Origin: Solirubrum puertoriconensis
GTDB taxonomy: Bacteria; Bacteroidota; Bacteroidia; Cytophagales; Hymenobacteraceae
Reading direction: 5' to 3'
NCBI RefSeq assembly: GCF_001483135.1
Contig: NZ_LNAL01000008.1
Location: forward strand, 1,426,001 to 1,490,000
Length of the DNA: 64,000 nucleotides
The translations under genes were made by a program, and so were the position numbers. Below are positions 60,129-64,000 of this stretch, one piece after another. The notes beneath the pieces were generated by a model. It worked only from the letters and a program-made list of their open reading frames with translations. It was not told the origin of the DNA and searched no databases. The first letter of the stretch is position 1, and each line of letters begins with the position of its first letter.

Positions 60129-62045
60129 ATGCATCCCGTAATCACCCCCGAGCGCGTACCCGTAAGTATCTACTCCGATTCGGAGCAGGCATCGGTAGCA
60201 GTGGCCCAGCAAATCGCCGATCTTATCCGGCAGCGCCACGGCGAAGGCCGGCCTTGCGTACTAGGTTTGGCTACTGGCTCGTCGCCCACGCGGGTGTACG
60301 AGGAGCTCGTGCGCATGCACCGCGAAGAGGGGCTGTCGTTCCGCAACGTCATCACCTTCAACCTCGACGAGTACTACCCCATGCAGCCCGATTCGCTGCA
60401 GAGCTACGTGCGCTTTATGCACGAGTACTTGTTCGACCACGTCGACATTCCGGCCGAGAATATCCACATCCCCAACGGCACCATTCGGCAGGAGGAGGTA
60501 GCCGAGTATTGCCGCCGCTACGAGGCCGATATCGAAGAAGCTGGCGGCATCGATTTGCAGCTGCTAGGCATTGGCCGCACGGGCCATATCGGCTTCAACG
60601 AGCCGGGCTCGGGAGCTAGCTCGCGCACCCGCCTTATCACGCTCGACCACATTACGCGCACCGATGCGGCCTCCGATTTCTATGGCGAGGAAAATGTGCC
60701 GCGCCGCGCCCTCACGATGGGTGTAGGCACCATCCTGGAGGCGCGGCAAATTGTGCTAATGGCCTGGGGCGAAGGCAAAGCCGCCGTAATCAAGCGCATG
60801 GTCGAAGGCGAACCCACCGACTCGGTACCCGCCACTTACCTGCAGCGCCACCCCGCCGTGCAGGTGGTGCTCGATGAGGCCGCCGCCGCCGAGCTGAGCC
60901 CCCGCAAAACGCCGTGGCTGGCGGGCATTAGCTCGAACTGGCAACACGAAGCCACGGTGCGCAAAGCCGTAACCTGGCTGGCGCGCCACCTGCAAAAACC
61001 CATTCTGAAGCTCACCGACGAGGATTACAACGAAAACGGCCTGTCGGATTTGCTGGCCGAATCGGGCCAAGCGTACGGCATCAACATTCGGGTGTTCAAC
61101 CAGCTGCAGCACACCATTACCGGCTGGCCTGGCGGCAAACCCAACGCCGACGACTCGCACCGGCCCGAGCGAGCTACGCCGTTCCCCAAACGCGTGCTCA
61201 TCTTCTCGCCGCACCCCGACGACGACGTAATTTCGATGGGCGGCACGTTGCTGCGCCTCGTCGACCAGGGCCACGACGTGCACGTGGCTTACCAGACCTC
61301 AGGCAACATTGCCGTGTTCGACGACGAGGCTATTCGCTTTGCCGAGTTTGTGGCCGATTACGACGCCGCCCTAGGTTTGCCCGGCGAGAAACCAGCCGAG
61401 AGCTTGTACAAGCGGGTGGTTGATTCGCTTCGCCAGAAAGCGCCCGGGCAGGTAGACACCCCTGAGGTGCAGCAGATTAAAGGCTTGATTCGGCGCGGCG
61501 AGGCTAAATCGGCGTGCCGCCTGGCGGGCATTCCCGACGAGAATGCGCACTTCATGGATTTGCCTTTCTACGAAACCGGCCGCGTGCGCAAAAAGCCCCT
61601 AGGTGAAGAAGACATTCAGCTGACCATCGACCTGCTGAACAAGATTCAGCCGCACCAGATCTACGCCGCCGGCGACTTATCTGATCCGCATGGCACGCAC
61701 CGCGTGTGCTTGTCGGCCATTTTCCAGGCCGTGGAACGCCTGAAAGCCGAAGGCACCGAGTGGCTAAAGGATTGCTGGGTGTGGCTGTACCGCGGCGCGT
61801 GGCAGGAGTGGGACATCGACCAGATTGAAATGGCCGTACCCATATCGCCCGAAGAGCTAACGCGCAAGCGCCGCGCCATCTTCAAGCACCAGTCGCAGAA
61901 AGACCGGCCGTTGTTTCCGGGGGCCGACCAGCGCGAGTTCTGGCAGCGAGCCGAAGAGCGCAACCGCACCACCGCCAAAATTTACGACCAGTTAGGCCTG
62001 CCCGAGTACGAAGGCATTGAGGCCTTTGTACGCTGGAAATACTAG
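60129..62045 (+). CDS. nagB: Glucosamine-6-phosphate deaminase-like / PIG-L deacetylase fusion
   Basis: A 638-residue cytoplasmic fusion. Residues 1-265 are NagB-like: LATGSSPTRVYEEL, FNLDEYYPM with D80, and GRTGHIGFNEPGS with H153 and E158. The position of E. coli NagB Asp141 is Thr151 here. Residues about 355-560 are PIG-L/LmbE-type: FSPHPDDDVISMGGTL (zinc motif HPDD near 362-365) and a late SDPHGTHR. PIG-L proteins remove acetyl groups from GlcNAc derivatives; NagB turns GlcN6P into Fru6P and ammonia. This pairing suggests sequential amino-sugar use. The start is set at 60129; the frame extends to 60039. Confidence 0.93.
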   Translation: MHPVITPERVPVSIYSDSEQASVAVAQQIADLIRQRHGEGRPCVLGLATGSSPTRVYEELVRMHREEGLSFRNVITFNLDEYYPMQPDSLQSYVRFMHEYLFDHVDIPAENIHIPNGTIRQEEVAEYCRRYEADIEEAGGIDLQLLGIGRTGHIGFNEPGSGASSRTRLITLDHITRTDAASDFYGEENVPRRALTMGVGTILEARQIVLMAWGEGKAAVIKRMVEGEPTDSVPATYLQRHPAVQVVLDEAAAAELSPRKTPWLAGISSNWQHEATVRKAVTWLARHLQKPILKLTDEDYNENGLSDLLAESGQAYGINIRVFNQLQHTITGWPGGKPNADDSHRPERATPFPKRVLIFSPHPDDDVISMGGTLLRLVDQGHDVHVAYQTSGNIAVFDDEAIRFAEFVADYDAALGLPGEKPAESLYKRVVDSLRQKAPGQVDTPEVQQIKGLIRRGEAKSACRLAGIPDENAHFMDLPFYETGRVRKKPLGEEDIQLTIDLLNKIQPHQIYAAGDLSDPHGTHRVCLSAIFQAVERLKAEGTEWLKDCWVWLYRGAWQEWDIDQIEMAVPISPEELTRKRRAIFKHQSQKDRPLFPGADQREFWQRAEERNRTTAKIYDQLGLPEYEGIEAFVRWKY

Positions 62046-62077
62046 CCCCGCTGGGTGCCCCTACGCAGTAGCTCAGC

Positions 62078-62118
62078 AGCCCCTAGGTGCCCACCCAGCA
62101 GTGCGGTACCTAGGGGCT
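62078..62118 (+). terminator. Terminator after the NagB/PIG-L gene, CCTAGG in both arms
   Basis: 11-bp stem AGCCCCTAGGT/ACCTAGGGGCT with a 19-base loop and TTT after it, 32 bases past the stop. Confidence 0.82.
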
Positions 62119-62294
62119 TTGCTCTGAAGCCGGTAGCGAAGTTACAATGCCTTGTTTAGCTGGGTTTTGGTAGCGAAAGGCCGAGCTTTTCAGTTGGTTT
62201 ATTCATAATCGCAATACTTGTATTTTAAATAGGTAAAATATTATAAATTGACGGAGAGTAGCTTTTCATTCCCACACCATACTCCCTGTCAACT
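62119..62294. promoter_or_regulatory. AT-rich leader region before the second susC-like gene
   Basis: A strongly AT-rich stretch at about 62195-62255 suits a promoter, but no exact TAnnTTTG is seen. No gene. Confidence 0.4.
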
Positions 62295-64000
62295 ATGCCC
62301 AACACCTACTCGCTTTCGAGGCGGCCTCTGCTGTGGAGCTGGCTCGCAATATGCCTATTGCTCTGCCTAGGTACTACCAGCCAAGTCTACGCTCAGCAGC
62401 AGACATATACCCTGCAAGGCCGCGTTACGGATGAGCGCGGACAGGGCCTGCCCGGCACCACGGTGTTGGTGGGCGGCACCACGCAAGGCGCCTCTACCGA
62501 TGCCGACGGCAATTACAGCTTCAGCGCGCAGCTGGCGCCGGGCAGCTACAGCCTCACGTTTTCGAGCATTGGCTACACGGCCCAAAGCCGCTCGCTTACC
62601 CTAGGTAGCACCACCAGCATCACCACCAACGTAACCATGCGCGAGGCCCGCCAAAGCCTCGACGACGTGGTAGTGGTGGGCTCCACGGTAAGCACCAACC
62701 GGCGCGAGTTGGGCAATGCCATCAGTACCGTATCGGGGCAGGAGCTAACGCGCAGCGGCACAGGTGCGGTGCTGAACTCGCTGCAGGGCAAAGTGCCCGG
62801 CGCGCAAATCGTGCAAAACTCCGGCGACCCATCGGGCTCTATTTCGGTGCGCCTGCGTGGCATTAAGTCGCTGTCGGGGCCTTCCGATCCGCTGTATGTA
62901 ATCGATGGTGTTATCATCAGCAACAACAGCACCAACGTGTCGCAGCTGGCCTTGTCGAACGACGTGGGCACGGCGCAGGTGGGCCAAAACCGCTTGGCCG
63001 ATTTGAACCCCAACGACATCGAGAGCATCAACGTCATCAACGGAGCGGCGGCGGCGGCCATCTACGGCTCGCGTGCGGCCAACGGGGTAGTGCTGATTAC
63101 GACCAAGCGGGGCCGTACCGGCGAGGTGCAGGTATCGGCCTACGCCAGTGTCAACCTAAACGAGCTGCGTAAATCGGTGCCCGTAAATACCTTCGGCAAG
63201 CAATTTGGCTTCCGCGATTTGCGCCTCTACACCATTGGCGGCGTAACGCCGGCGCAAGTAGCCGCCAACCCCGGCACCACCACCATCGGCATCAACCGGG
63301 CGGGCGTAACCACGCAGCTGGCCTCTAATCTGGTAGATGTGCAGCGTTACGACTACTTCAATGACATTTTCCGCCGGGGCTACGGTACCGATAACGGGGT
63401 GTCCATATCGGGCGGTACAGAGAATACGCAGGCTCTTGTGTCGCTGGGATATTTCCAGAACCAGGGCATCATCGAAGGCACCAACTTCAGGCGCTACAAC
63501 ATTCGGGCACGCCTGAACCAACGCATTACCAAGTGGGCCAGCCTAACGGCCGGGGTAGCTTACAACAACAGCGACGCCGACGAAAAAGCCAACGGCAACG
63601 TGTTTTACAGCCCCATCAACTCCGTTAACATCACCAACAATATCTACGACATCAACCAGCGCGATGCCAACGGCAACCTGCAGGCCGTGGAGCCCACCCG
63701 CGTAAACCCGCTCTCGACCATCGAGGACATGACTTTCACGCAGCGCGTGAACCGCACCATCAGCGACGTGCAGCTGAAACTGACTCCTTTTAAAGGCTTT
63801 TCGGTGGACTACCTGATTGGGGCCGATGTGTACGGGCAAGCGGGGCAGAGCTACATTCGGCCGTACCCGTACCAAGCGCAAGCCGGCCTGCCACTGGCGC
63901 GCTACCCCTTCGGTTTTGCCTCGAATGCCCAAGCCAACTCGGTGCAGATCAACTCCGACCTGAACCTGGCTTACGACCGGCAAATAGGCGAACAATTTAA
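62295..64000 (+). CDS. susC: SusC/RagA TonB-linked receptor, partial (runs off the window)
   Basis: An open frame from ATG 62295 to the window end with no stop, at least 568 residues. Signal peptide (LLWSWLAICLLLCLGTTSQV), carboxypeptidase-like regulatory domain (LQGRVTDERGQGLPGTTVLV), plug domain (LNSLQGKVPGAQIVQNSGDP, YVIDGVIIS, IESINVINGAAAAAIYGSRA) and the first barrel strands. It differs clearly from the other SusC at 56654-59779, so it transports something else. A susD partner would be expected just after the window. It lies 249 bases after the NagB/PIG-L gene, on the same strand. Confidence 0.95.
   Translation, partial: MPNTYSLSRRPLLWSWLAICLLLCLGTTSQVYAQQQTYTLQGRVTDERGQGLPGTTVLVGGTTQGASTDADGNYSFSAQLAPGSYSLTFSSIGYTAQSRSLTLGSTTSITTNVTMREARQSLDDVVVVGSTVSTNRRELGNAISTVSGQELTRSGTGAVLNSLQGKVPGAQIVQNSGDPSGSISVRLRGIKSLSGPSDPLYVIDGVIISNNSTNVSQLALSNDVGTAQVGQNRLADLNPNDIESINVINGAAAAAIYGSRAANGVVLITTKRGRTGEVQVSAYASVNLNELRKSVPVNTFGKQFGFRDLRLYTIGGVTPAQVAANPGTTTIGINRAGVTTQLASNLVDVQRYDYFNDIFRRGYGTDNGVSISGGTENTQALVSLGYFQNQGIIEGTNFRRYNIRARLNQRITKWASLTAGVAYNNSDADEKANGNVFYSPINSVNITNNIYDINQRDANGNLQAVEPTRVNPLSTIEDMTFTQRVNRTISDVQLKLTPFKGFSVDYLIGADVYGQAGQSYIRPYPYQAQAGLPLARYPFGFASNAQANSVQINSDLNLAYDRQIGEQF

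Larger units (their letters stand above)
1..64000. repeat. Highly iterated palindrome CCTAGG, dispersed through the window
   Basis: The palindrome CCTAGG occurs about 100 times by eye, roughly once per 640 bases. Examples start at 1757, 2235, 5881, 8721, 11838, 15161, 19901, 26078, 35225, 45710, 45716, 50258, 57627 and 62600. Most other CTAG tetranucleotides are rare, so the majority of CTAG sits inside CCTAGG. In genes it is usually read as xxC-CTA-GGx (Leu-Gly) or CCT-AGG (Pro-Arg), and CTA is otherwise an uncommon Leu codon here. Common flanks are A or C before and T or G after. It also sits at the centre or in the stems of several terminators (3094-3143, 43074-43111, 62078-62118). The behaviour resembles the cyanobacterial HIP1 octamer; the function here is unknown. 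Confidence 0.85.

Overview
The window looks like a chromosomal segment of a high-GC member of the Bacteroidota, most like Hymenobacter or a close relative (Cytophagales). The evidence is gene content and style rather than a marker gene: SusC/SusD pairs, type IX secretion (T9SS) C-terminal sorting domains, Bacteroidota -7 promoter boxes (TAnnTTTG and TACCTT(T)G variants), lipoproteins, and bifunctional fusions such as SerB-SerA and NagB-PIG-L. No rRNA, tRNA, CRISPR, integrase or intact transposase was seen. The most unusual base-level property is a very frequent hexamer palindrome, CCTAGG. I count about 100 copies by eye, inside genes, between genes and in terminator stems.

Layout. 0.2-5.2 kb: metallo-hydrolase, ParA ATPase, and two secreted T9SS proteins, one with PA14 and ricin-like domains. 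5.2-8.1 kb (minus): a frameshifted secreted FG-GAP-like gene, a SerB-SerA fusion and a Thr-rich secreted protein. 8.3-14 kb: transglutaminase, membrane-anchored AraC regulator, YceI, DUF3224, alpha/beta hydrolase, proC. 14.3-19.3 kb (minus): YetF/DUF421, a pectin cluster (pectinesterase plus two rhamnogalacturonan acetylesterases) and an aldo/keto reductase. 19.5-27 kb: D-aminoacylase, GH13 lipoprotein, a histidine kinase with an ethylene-receptor-like membrane domain, a chrA remnant, a bestrophin-like channel and a small membrane protein. 27-43 kb: alpha-glucan and surface functions (secreted GH31, serine hydrolase, gamma-glutamyltransferase, OmpA/PD40 protein, eukaryote-type GH13 branching enzyme, half-length glycosyltransferase-like protein, cytoplasmic GH31). 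43-48.8 kb: TPR lipoprotein, lipase-like hydrolase, T9SS protein, rhomboid, and a run of three very hydrophilic small proteins. 48.9-52.7 kb: a likely peptidoglycan-turnover operon (serine hydrolase, VanX-type dipeptidase, GHL10 glycosidase). 52.9-64 kb: lipoprotein, a susC-susD-lipoprotein operon, a NagB/PIG-L fusion, and a second SusC cut off by the window edge.

How the genes may work together. The carbohydrate genes suggest uptake and breakdown of plant pectin and alpha-glucans, storage of glycogen and handling of amino sugars. Intergenic spaces hold perfect palindromes (50, 38 and 84 bp), hairpin terminators and at least three kinds of dispersed or inverted repeats. The points most worth checking are the CCTAGG over-representation, the ethylene-receptor-like kinase, the three-gene hydrophilic cassette, the frameshift near 5,362, the chrA remnant, and the start codon buried in a terminator-like hairpin at 48,873.
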